The notes beneath the pieces are model-generated. The model saw only the letters and a list, made by a program, of their open reading frames with translations, was not told the origin of the DNA and made no database searches. Shown piece by piece: positions 20,147-29,308 of a stretch of 64,000 bases of DNA (positions are counted from its first letter, which is position 1; each line of letters begins with the position of its first letter). Made by a program: the position numbers and the translations under genes. Source of the DNA: Rhynchopus euleeides (Eukaryota > Euglenozoa > Diplonemea > Diplonemida > Diplonemidae); the NCBI GenBank assembly GCA_963210315.1, contig OY723270.1, positions 1,550,001-1,614,000 on the forward strand. Reading direction: 5' to 3'.

Positions 20147-20605
20147 CTGCCTGCACCCCCGGGTGCCGGTGTTGCCGCAACACAGCCCGCACAGCCGACC
20201 ACCCTCGCAAGGTGTCGGACGCTCCCCGGTGCGTCTTGAGTGAACATGAGGTTGGCGCTGCGCACTGTGCGCGGTGGGCCCTGCCCGTCAGACTCTAGGG
20301 GTTAGTTACAGCGGGGGGCGCACCCCCTCTTCGGGGTGGGCACCCCGCTTTGGCTCCTGCTCCAAACCCCACTCTGGGGTCGGGACCACCGCGCACCTCT
20401 CACTGCATCGCTACCCCCTCCCCCACATCTGCTGCCATTGGCAACTCCCCACACCTGTTGCACGAGGTCCCGTGAACTGACGCGTGCCTTCCCGATCTGG
20501 CCTCCTGTCCCTGCCCGAGATGGCAGTGTGCTGGGCACGCCTTGTGTTGCATCCCTTTTCGTCTTTTCCGCACACTTCAGGGAGGTGTGGATAAGACACG
20601 ATCCC
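20147..20605 (+). repeat. 3' flank of paralogue C, shared with A and B
   Basis: Nearly identical to 6997-7460 after the stop codon, extending further than the copy behind paralogue B. Confidence 0.8.
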
Positions 20606-21309
20606 CGAATATGATGCGTTTAACTGCAGGGTGTGCTCTCCTCCCACGACCTGGCCCCCTGTTCTGTGTGTCTAGCTATCTCGTCTTCACATTGTGGGCC
20701 ATACCCACATGAACGGCGACAGGGCATTGGGTGGCGGAAGCCCAGCGCATCAGAGAAAGAAGAACGGGCCTTGAGTCGCTTCTCGAACAGCTCACTTTTC
20801 ACATGGCTCGTGTCAACGCTCTTCTTCTGTATCATGCAGGCACGCACCAGCATTCGCCCTTGTGTTATTGTGCAAACAGTGTGCTTCCACAGAAGGGCAG
20901 AAGAGCACATGCCTGTTGTTTTTCCATGGTCAAGGCCGCGAAGTGAACCACGTGTGGTTGGCGCACACACCATTCGCGTCAGTAATGTGGCAACGTCTGC
21001 TGAAGCAGCAAGGAGATGGGAGCAGGAACTGCAGAGCCGGGTAATGAACGGTGCCCTAGTAAGAGGACGCGACGCAAAACCTGTTCCAAAACACATACGT
21101 GTGCCTTTTCATTTGAAGCACACAGACACCCACGCCGCTCTTCTGTCGAGGTGTCGCGGTAAACAGACACCGCCTTCCAACTGGTTTCGACACACCCACA
21201 CCCTCACCGCCACGTCCCCCCCCCCCCCCCCTCCGCAACACGCGATACATGCAGGGCAATTCCTAACTATCGACCCATCGACCCACCAAAAACCGGTTCC
21301 CCCCCCCCC
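20606..21309. other. Intergenic DNA, weakly similar to the flank of paralogue A
   Basis: No gene recognised. Patches resemble 7480-7770. It ends in C runs (21217-21230 and 21300-21309) and a stretch of GACCCAYCGACCCACC that continues at 22210-22345 beyond the next element. Confidence 0.45.
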
Positions 21310-22206
21310 TAGGCAGAGACCCCGATAAGAATCCGACCCCCTGACCCCACCCGACCCCCGACCCCCGACCCCCTCTTATAAAAGACCCCCCCCCCCCCCC
21401 CCAAATATCTGGGAAAAACCCTGGGTTTTTCCCGAGGAAACGCGGGTTTCTCCCTCTGTTGCATTGTTTGGACTCCGTGCGGATCGTAGTGGGGTCACTT
21501 TGTTGGTGTAGGTGCCACACAACACCCCTGAAATGCAGAGGTGGTCCTCGTCGAGAATGGGGGTCGGAATCGAGGGGTCGGATATGGGGGTCAGAGGGGG
21601 TCGGCCCCCCTCCCGACCCCCCATTGTTCTCGGGGGTCGGAATACGGGGGGTCGGAGGGGTCGGAAGGGGGTCTGAAAATGGGGGTCTGAAACTTGGGGG
21701 TCGGAACTTTTGCACTATTTCTCAGGGGTCGGAAAATGGGGGGTTGCAAACTTGGGGGGTCGGAGTATGAGGGGTCGGCCCCCCTCCCGACCCCCTCCGA
21801 CCCCCCCACACAGGGTTTGCAAAACCCCGTCCTTTTGAATATTTGGGACTACTGGGTCATTTCGTGGATAGAAGTACCAAGCTTCACTCATGAAATGTGG
21901 GTCTGGTCCAGGGATAGTCGTGGGAGGAGATGCCTGGGAGGCACACACCATGCCACCCTACCCACCCACCCAGCGGCACCCTCCCCGACCCCCTCCTCGG
22001 GTTTTTCGAAAACCCGTTCTTTTGAATGTTTGGAGTTTGTGCGGATCGCAGTGGGGTCATTTTGGCCATGGGGTGCCTATGAACACCCCTTATTGGTGGT
22101 CCCCATTCAGGCAAATTCCTCAAGGCGACCCCCTCGGACCCCCTCCCGACCCCCGACCCCTGACCCCCCCGACCCCCGACCCCCTCTTATCGGGGTCTAT
22201 GCCCGG
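21310..22206 (-). mobile_element. TAGGCA-type inverted-repeat element, copy 1
   Basis: Bounded by TAGGCAGAGACCCCGATAAG and the near reverse complement CTTATCGGGGTCTATGCC. C runs lie on both sides. The reverse complement aligns in order with the copy at 35874-36769: the same G-rich GGGGGTCGG subrepeats, the same cores (21477-21497 with 36597-36617, 22039-22059 with 36017-36037) and the same tract around TGTAGGTGCCACA. The middle core is decayed here. No ORF of substance is present, so it looks non-autonomous. The superfamily is unknown. Confidence 0.75.
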
Positions 22207-22923
22207 GGCCCCCCCCCCCCCCACTTTTTACCGACCCACTGAATTTCTGCAGGCCTGCAGAATTTCGGTGGGTCGGTGGGTTGATGGGTTGAGGGGATCG
22301 CCCCACCAACCCATCGACCCACCGACCCACCGACTTTGGTCAGGGGCTTGGCCTTTCAACCTGTGAACAGATGTTCGCTACCGTGGCCCCCGGCGGCTGG
22401 GGGCTCCGCCCCGTCTCGGCGGAGCCCCCCAGACCCCCCTGTGGCGTGTCCTTGCGCGACAATTTATCGTCACATCGGGTAGGGTCTGGCCACTCAGGAT
22501 GCAGCCCAATTCACACCGAATCTGCGCCCGCCAGGAATAAATGTTCGCTACCGTGGCCTCCGGCGGCTGGGGGCGGAGCCCCCCAGACCTGTGCCCTGTG
22601 CCTGTCCAACAGGGACAGGCACCCCCCGTTTGAAAGGTAGCCTATTGAACATGACGCACACTGTGCGTGATGTTCATGTGTTCATCACGCAGCTGTTTCA
22701 GGGGGTGTCCCAGAAAGTGCAAGCCCTGTGGGTCGATGTTACGTCATCGTCTGTCATGCTGCCCACCCCGTCAATCATGGGGGAGGTCCTGCGCCCCAAG
22801 CAAGTTGCAGAGGCAATGGACGCTAAGAAAACACGGGCCAACATAGCTGCTCGCTGAGCGCGAATCGCGCGAAAACTTTTTTACCCCCCTTTTTGACAGT
22901 CTTTGCCCAGCTCCCCCCCCCCC
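22207..22923. other. Intergenic DNA with hairpin repeats
   Basis: Contains GACCCACCGACCCACC repeats in both orientations (22250-22345), two hairpin repeats of the GGCTGGGGG-CTCCGCCCCC type (22378-22440 and 22550-22590), and a short ORF at about 22651-22857 with no recognisable domain. No gene is supported. Confidence 0.45.
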
Positions 22924-24075
22924 TAGGGGGGGTCAAATGGGGGTGACAAACACGATTTTTCAAAAAACCGGCGCAGAGGCCCCAAAGCCCCCGTAAACCC
23001 TCCAAACCCCCCCAGATCGGTCCGGAAACCCATTGAACCCCACTTTTCCACCATTCCGGGCACCTCAGGTGCCCGAATTGGGGTACCTAAATTTTGTGCC
23101 ACCGTTTGGTACCGGACAGTGCCACTGTGTGGGAGGTTGGAAAAGAAAATGCCCCAACACACCACATCTGAGGGTTGCAATGCATGTTGCTTGCCAACCA
23201 CGTCATCCGGTGGGTGTCAGGCGCTATGTAGGTGGCATGAGCCAGGTCTTCGATGTGTTCTGGCTTGTATATGTACCTCCCTGCCTGCGGCACAGGCACT
23301 GCCTTTGTCCCCCACACCAGCCACAGAGAGCGTATTGTACTCGGTCCACGGTTGCTGATTCATTGTGATGCGTTGTATCCTCGAGTGAACGTCACACACT
23401 AGTGGCACCACCACCCGCCATCCGAGAGCTGTATTGACTTTGCGCCCTTCCGTTGCATTCACCTCGCCACGCATATTGCACCGTTCAGTACCAGTGCTCT
23501 TGGGCCAGGCAAAGTAGACCGCAGCAACTACCAATTCTGGCACAATGGGTACCACGACAGCGCACTTCGTGTGTTCCCGGAATGTACAGCTCGTGTTGCA
23601 ACAGTCGTTGTCAACACATCCCGGTTGTGGAGCACTGCTGCACAGGAATCACACGACCATCTGGACTTGTTCCGTACCTACAGGCAGCCTCCCGGTGCAT
23701 GGTGGCAGGGAGGTACATATACAAGCCAGAACACATCGAAGACCTGGCTAATGCCACCTACATAGCGCCTGACACCCACCGGATGACGTGGTTGGCAAGC
23801 AACATGCATTGCAACCCTCAGATGTGGTGTGTTGGGGCATTTTCTTTTCCAACCTCCCACACAGTGGCACTGTCCGGTACCAAACGGTGGCACAAAATTT
23901 AGGTACCCCAATTCGGGCACCTGAGGTGCCCGGAATGGTGGAAAAGTGGGGTTCGATGGGTTTCCGGACCGATCTGGGGGGGTTTGGAGGGTTTACGGGG
24001 GCTTTGGGGCCTCTGCGCCGGTTTTTTGAAAAATCGTGTTTGTCCACGTAAAAGGGTGGCATTTGACCCCCCCTA
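22924..24075. mobile_element. Fold-back element with TAGGGGGGGTCA termini
   Basis: Ends are TAGGGGGGGTCAAATG (22924-22939) and its exact reverse complement (24060-24075). The arms are about 370 bp each (22924-23285 and 23698-24075) and nearly identical after reverse complementing, around a centre of roughly 410 bp without a recognisable gene. Poly-C lies on both outer sides. The terminal 12 bp are identical to those of the element at 36770-38301, so both may use the same transposition machinery. It is a non-autonomous inverted-repeat element of unknown superfamily. Confidence 0.85.
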
Positions 24076-24660
24076 CCCCCCCCCCCCCCCCCCTTTTCCC
24101 CCCATTCACCACGGACTAGTCGGGCAGTGACGGGTGGGGTCGACTAGTCGGGACGACGGGTGAAAACTCGACAGGCGGCACCCGTCGACTCGACGGGTGG
24201 CACCCGTCGGCACGACGGGTGAACCTGCTGAAACGACGGGTGTTCCAGCCATTTCCTGTTGATATGGGCCAATTTCCATTGAAAACTAGGGGAGTACCTT
24301 GCATGGCATCAGGTTATTTTTCACGCCGAACTATCTTCCCTGCACAGACCCACCCCCCATTACTTTTCATTTACAATTCCTAGTTGGTGATGGGGCCTCA
24401 AGTGCATGTGCGACGGCTGTTCTCATGGATTTTCATTGTTCGAGGGATCTTGACTCTGACAAACTGTGTCAGTTTGACAGAGCAACCTACTTCATGAAGG
24501 TGATCACTTTTCTGCCAGGCAAATTTTCGCCCCAGCCCCCAACCCTTGCACAACCCACAAGGCAGTCTCCAAGATACCGTACCCTCATCACCACCCAGGC
24601 CAAGATACCCCAAGATACCATCATCACCACCCAGGCCACCCAGACGAGCCACACCAATCA

Positions 24661-25062
24661 ATGCCAGCGGCAAAGCGTACTGCAGCGCAGGCCCTCGCCA
24701 GCGCTGTGGACATGACGGTGTTTGTACGTGCTTGGATCAACACGTATGTTGTCGAGCGTGATGCTGATGGGTTGAGCCACATGGCCCTGAAGCAGCTTCT
24801 CGGCAAGCTGGCGGATACTACCATCAAGTCGACTGATCCCATCATCAGTCTTGCCCTGTACAAAAAGTATGAGAAGCTGGGGGGTGGGGTGATCAGCAAG
24901 TCGACCGCGAAGGAGGGTCGCACGATGTACGCTGCCCGTGTCAATAGCGGGTCAGACATCGAGTTTGTCGGGTTGGGCCTCCGGAAGAGCAACGGGAAGG
25001 ACCACCCGACAGGGCTCAAGGAGATGGCCGACGCCTGCCCCGCGGCACTGCAGCTATGGTGA
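24661..25062 (+). CDS. First ORF of the long-TIR element, unknown function
   Basis: 133 codons starting MPAAKRTAAQALASAVD, Lys-rich, predicted mostly helical, with no domain I recognise. It lies inside the element at 24109-27023 about 270 bp past the left arm, on the same strand as the zinc-finger ORF. It may be a complete small protein or the first part of the element's main gene, since further open stretches follow in other frames (25193-25849). Confidence 0.45.
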   Translation: MPAAKRTAAQALASAVDMTVFVRAWINTYVVERDADGLSHMALKQLLGKLADTTIKSTDPIISLALYKKYEKLGGGVISKSTAKEGRTMYAARVNSGSDIEFVGLGLRKSNGKDHPTGLKEMADACPAALQLW

Positions 25063-25192
25063 AGCTGTACGAGGCGGAGAAGAAACAGGCACAGAAGACC
25101 CAGCAGAGCAGGCTGGCCGTAGGAATTTTCGACGGTGCCTTCGCAACACGGTTGGTGACAGTTGCCGATTAGCAGAAGGATGAGTACAGAAC

Positions 25193-25849
25193 GTGGTTCA
25201 CGTTCAACTTCCTGAAGCAAATCGCAAGAGTGCAGAGAGGGGTTTTCGAAAAGGCGAACGTGATGTTTCGGCTCGCCTGCTTAGGGTAGCAGGGGACCAT
25301 CTTGAGCTGTGGTCGGCATTTAGTAAGATGGGGTCATCTTCGCACAGGAGCGCGTTTTGTACCACACCACGAAATGACTGGTTGAAACAGCTCCACGCCT
25401 GCCACAGGGCTAGCATCCAGGAACTTCATGAAGCTGGGTTTGAGAGCCTGTACGCAGGGGTCACCCCCCCTGCCGACATAAACGGGTTCATCGCAATACT
25501 CGCAGAGATCTTGCCTGATGGACCTGCCGTGCAGAAGGCTGTCCTTGGCAGCTCAACGTGTTCTAACATGACGGGAAACCAGGCCAGAGATGTTCTGAGT
25601 CGCTTACTCACCATTACCAAGACGAAGGGGGTGCAGCATCTACTCTGTATTGCAATGGAAATGCTTGTGCATTTCCGCTACAACGACATCCCCCATCAAG
25701 TACCACCAGGAGGGAAAGTGCGCGAAACAGTTCATCTTCTCGCTCATCGCAATGCACATCCTTGTGTTTGTCTTGGAGTGGGTGTCACCTGGGAGAACAT
25801 CCGAGGGGCGTGGTGTTACATATATCCATTCGATGAGCCACTGGTTTGA
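25193..25849 (+). CDS. Second ORF of the long-TIR element, unknown function
   Basis: An open stretch of 218 codons with a plausible protein composition (for example GFESLYAGVTPPADINGFI and QARDVLSRLLTITKTKG) but no recognised domain. It overlaps the next ORF by about 200 bp in a different frame. Either the two are joined by splicing or one is decayed. The true start is uncertain. Confidence 0.4.
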   Translation: MVHVQLPEANRKSAERGFRKGERDVSARLLRVAGDHLELWSAFSKMGSSSHRSAFCTTPRNDWLKQLHACHRASIQELHEAGFESLYAGVTPPADINGFIAILAEILPDGPAVQKAVLGSSTCSNMTGNQARDVLSRLLTITKTKGVQHLLCIAMEMLVHFRYNDIPHQVPPGGKVRETVHLLAHRNAHPCVCLGVGVTWENIRGAWCYIYPFDEPLV

Positions 25850-26591
25850 TCCAGAAGATGCACACCCCCTCGCCCTGAGTGACGAGGAACTGGAGAGGGG
25901 GAATGGCGTCTCCAAACGCCATGCCCTGAGGGTGACATCGCAGCAGACCGCCGAACGGGACCTGCTGCTCTTCGAAATGCAGAGGACCAAAGGCAAGGGG
26001 TGCGGCCTGCTGGACCAACCGAGCACCCCGACCCTCCTGAAGTTCGGCGCGATAAAGCTTTGCTGCTGTGTCACCGCGAGGAACGCTTGTTGGAAGGGAG
26101 CAACGGCAGCACTGCAGCGGAGACTCGAGTCCCTCAGCCTTGGATCTCACGTCACAAAAAGGGGGCGATGGGGCCAACAATTTCTGGGCGACCCGGAAAA
26201 CACCACTCCAAAGGCAACGCTGCTCGCATGCATCTGCAAGTCCAAATCCTGGGGCAACAGCGAGGATGTGCCAGAAGTGCCAGAACCAACCCCATCCGGT
26301 ACAGTGCCTGTGCAGCAACATATCTGCATTGTGTGCTCCAAAGTTGTCCACACGAGAGAAGCACTGTTTGCGCATTATGATGCTGCACATCGGCCACAAA
26401 ACAACGCGCCGTGTCAGACCTGCACTGTCACATGCCAGGAGTGCGGCAAACGGACAAAATCGAAGGGACTGGGCCAGCACTACCTCAGTCACCATTCGCG
26501 CGTGCTGACACAAAAGCGTTGCTGTGTTTGTTTCGAGCTCTTTAAAACCACTGTAAAGCGCGAAGAGCACATGAGATCCGCGCACCCGTAA
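25650..26591 (+). CDS. C2H2 zinc-finger ORF of the long-TIR element
   Basis: 313 codons. The N-terminal two thirds (HSMSHWFDPEDAHPLALSDE region) are unrecognised. The C-terminal 90 residues hold three C2H2-type fingers: CIVC with paired His at HYDAAH, CQEC with HYLSHH, and CCVC with HMRSAH, at about residues 226-312. DNA binding, for example to the TIRs, is the obvious inference for a transposon protein. The stop is about 160 bp before the right arm. The start is uncertain, as the true coding sequence may begin in a preceding frame. Confidence 0.55.
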   Translation: MQWKCLCISATTTSPIKYHQEGKCAKQFIFSLIAMHILVFVLEWVSPGRTSEGRGVTYIHSMSHWFDPEDAHPLALSDEELERGNGVSKRHALRVTSQQTAERDLLLFEMQRTKGKGCGLLDQPSTPTLLKFGAIKLCCCVTARNACWKGATAALQRRLESLSLGSHVTKRGRWGQQFLGDPENTTPKATLLACICKSKSWGNSEDVPEVPEPTPSGTVPVQQHICIVCSKVVHTREALFAHYDAAHRPQNNAPCQTCTVTCQECGKRTKSKGLGQHYLSHHSRVLTQKRCCVCFELFKTTVKREEHMRSAHP

Positions 26592-27070
26592 GTGAGGGGG
26601 GGGGTGTTTGGCAGTTCAGGTACGTAGGTGATTTTGTTTGTCCTCGAGAGCGGAGTGACGTCGTGGGGGAGTTGTCTTGAGGCCCCACCCCCAGGCCCCC
26701 TGCCCACCTGGATGGCTCACCCCCCTCCTGGTGGTCCACCGGTGGGCAGCCCCTTCACCAACTAGGAATTGTAAATGGAAAGTAATGGGGGGGGTGGGTC
26801 TGTGCAGGGAAGATAGCTCGGCGTGAAAAATAACCTGATGCCATGCAAGGTACTCCCCTAGTTTTCAATGGAAATTGGCCCATATCAACAGGAAATGGCT
26901 GGAACACCCGTCGTTTCAGCAGGTTCACCCGTCGACTCGACGGGTCCACCCGTCGAGTCGACGGGTGCCACCCGTCGTTTCACCCGTCGTCCCGACTAGT
27001 CGTCCGGGCGACTAGTCCGTGGTGTTGACCCAGTTTTCCCCCGACCCTGGAAAGTTAGGAATACCCCTGC

Positions 27071-28039
27071 ATGCCAACCCACAGGAACGGGCCCGCTCTG
27101 CCCAGACACTCTGCCTTCTGCAAGCCGCATGCCTTGCTGCCTCCCTGCGCGACAGCGAACTGCGCTGACAGCACCCCTGCGAGCCATCCGCACCCCCCGG
27201 TGATGCCCCCCAACCAGCGCGCCGCCGCTGCCCGCAGCCGCGGCTGGGCGAAGTACCACCACCGCGCAGCCCACCCGCAGGCCAGGGGGGGGTGGGCCGC
27301 GCTACACCCGGCCCCTCCCCACAACCCTGCTGCCGGGCAGCACGCTCCGCAGCAGCAGTCTTCGCCCCACAGCGAACCCGCTGTCGATGCCGGGGCTGCC
27401 AAACACAGCCATGCGACACCATGCGGTGTGCGGCAACAGGCAGCCCCCAACACCGAGCCGGCTGGCCCACACCCCCAGCCCAACCTCCCTGAGGCCAAAG
27501 CAGCTGCAGGGCACCCACAGGAGAGGCCCCCCGGCGGGATACAGAAGGAGTCCTCTGCAGTGCAGCGGCTGTGCCGAGAGGAGAGCAGCTCCAGCTCTGT
27601 GGCGAAGGGGAAGCGGATGTGCCAGCACAGGATCCCACGCGGTGTCTGCCCGGTGTGTGTGGGGGCGGGGGGAGGAGGTGGGGTGGCGGTTGGGGAGGCC
27701 AGCAGCACCTGCAGCGGCGGCAGTGGTGCCGGCGACGGCGGGGGTGACAGCGGTGTGGCGCGGCGGGGTATCGACGTGAATGTGAGGGACAGCGTGAGGG
27801 GTACCTTCCATGTGGTCAGCATGGAGCGTCGCATCGCTCCTGGGGCGGCCATGTCGCAGCTGCATGCGATGCTAGATGCAGAGCTTCTGCCGGCTGGTGG
27901 GCGGAGCACCCTGCGGGTCAAGACGCTGCAGGCGGAAAACCTCCAATACCGGCGGGACCTCCCGCTGCATGCCCTGCCGCAGAATGCCATTCTGACATAT
28001 GCCATATCGCCGAACAGCTCCTGTTGTACCTTGCAGTAG
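27071..28039 (+). CDS. Protein with Cys-His cluster and C-terminal ubiquitin-like fold (tentative)
   Basis: 322 codons; an internal Met at 27203 (MPPNQRAAAARSRGW) is an alternative start. The first 200 residues are Ala/Pro/His/Gln-rich and disordered. A short cluster MCQHRIPRGVCPVC (C-x-H-x5-C-x2-C) follows, then a Gly-rich stretch. The last 80 residues alternate strand, helix and strand and end LPLHALPQNAILTYAIS, resembling the layout of ubiquitin-like domains. A large minus-strand ORF overlaps and looks like a composition artefact. It lies just outside the right TIR of the element at 24109-27023. Function unknown. Confidence 0.5.
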   Translation: MPTHRNGPALPRHSAFCKPHALLPPCATANCADSTPASHPHPPVMPPNQRAAAARSRGWAKYHHRAAHPQARGGWAALHPAPPHNPAAGQHAPQQQSSPHSEPAVDAGAAKHSHATPCGVRQQAAPNTEPAGPHPQPNLPEAKAAAGHPQERPPGGIQKESSAVQRLCREESSSSSVAKGKRMCQHRIPRGVCPVCVGAGGGGGVAVGEASSTCSGGSGAGDGGGDSGVARRGIDVNVRDSVRGTFHVVSMERRIAPGAAMSQLHAMLDAELLPAGGRSTLRVKTLQAENLQYRRDLPLHALPQNAILTYAISPNSSCCTLQ

Positions 28040-29308
28040 GTGTGGGATGTGTGGGGGGGTCGATGCGGGCGTGCCATGGTTTTGTGGGCAAACTCGATGG
28101 GAAAATTTCTCACAACACCGGGAAGCTTGCCACCGTGTGGAAAGAGATGGTTGGCGGGCGCTTTGGGCGGCGAAGCACAGCCCTGCCTTGCCTTGTTGCT
28201 ATGACTGTGCCGCACATTCACGCCAACCTTCATCAGGCAAAATGGCTGTGAAGCGACATTTTGACACACAGCGACACACAGAGCGAAAGCCCCATTACCA
28301 TGATTTGGGCCCGGGGGTGGGAGAGTGCCCAGTGTGCGCCATTGTTCAGAGCTTCAAGGAGTGTCGTGCCCCGGCGTGGTGCCGCTTTCCAGCGGGACCC
28401 AGTTGGTTTCCAGCGGCTGATTGCATCGTACAGCGGGGTCGGCTGTCATGGGTTACCCAGCTTCGATGCGGTGGCCGGCATTTTTGATGTTGCATTGCGA
28501 TTGCAGGGTGATGGTTTCTCAAACCGAGCCACAAATCTAGTCTACGGGTGAACCCCCCTTCCGGGGTTTCCAGGGATTCGCAGAGGTGTGTGCCGGCACT
28601 TCGGTCACTGCACATGTCCAACCCGGCCCTTTCCACAGATTCAACCCAGTTCTTCTTTTGGAGTTGTGCTAACAAGGGGTGCAACGCAAATTTTCTTATG
28701 CGACCCAACTATGGGTCCAGGTTGTGGAATGCGGTGCAGAGAGGTTTTGAAATTACGTTTTCAACGCAGGGCTCCGTTGAATATCAAGAACATGTGCTCT
28801 CGCCCCCTGGAGCGGGAGTCTGACTGCCAAGCGGCAGTCAGCCGCCACTTAGACCCCCTGCTTAGCGGTGGTACTCACCCCCGCTTTAACTACCGCTCAA
28901 AAAGGTGTAGTCTGACGTGCGGGAGACCACAGTGAAGGCAACAGGGTGTCGGACGCCCCCTCACACCCCCCTTCCCCGACCGAACAACACACAGCGCTTC
29001 ATAATAAGTTCACTTTTATTGTGTATCCTCATGCACAATGAAGGAGGAAATGGAACACGGATAAATCAGGTCCGACTTGAGTTTCACGGCACGCGGTAGT
29101 GCCGTAATTTCCAGAGGCACATCTCACCTCATCACAGGTCGAGCTTACGAGGTGTGTGCGTTTCACCACAACCTCTCCCCTCCCCCTAGTGTTGCATTTC
29201 TGGCCACGTTTCCGCCTTGCTTTGCTGGGCCCACCTCACCCACCGCCCACCCACCCCTGCAGATTGCCTAAGCCGGTATCTCACCTACTATCTGAATACA
29301 CTTCCACG
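28040..29308. other. Intergenic region
   Basis: No gene supported. 28195-28242 repeats a tract near 8512-8566. From about 29000 the sequence leads, with pyrimidine-rich patches (29168-29190, 29235-29262), into the start of the cyclase-like gene. Confidence 0.45.

Larger units (their letters stand above)
24109..27023 (+). mobile_element. DNA transposon-like element with 270-bp terminal inverted repeats
   Basis: Arms at 24109-24389 and 26753-27023 run inverted from ACCACGGACTAGTC to CCTAGTTGGTGA. The outer part of each arm contains several GACGGGTG/CACCCGTC motifs, differing in number between arms. The inner part (TTACAATTCCTAGTTGG side) is nearly identical. About 2.3 kb of unique DNA with plus-strand ORFs lies between. 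This is a long-TIR DNA transposon by structure; I do not recognise the superfamily. No capsid or polymerase gene is seen. Confidence 0.8.

Noticed and set aside
27055-28269. 404-codon minus-strand ORF opposite the ubiquitin-like gene
   Set aside because: It has no coherent domain and runs past the plus-strand stop; the plus frame has a better structured C-terminus. Not fully excluded.
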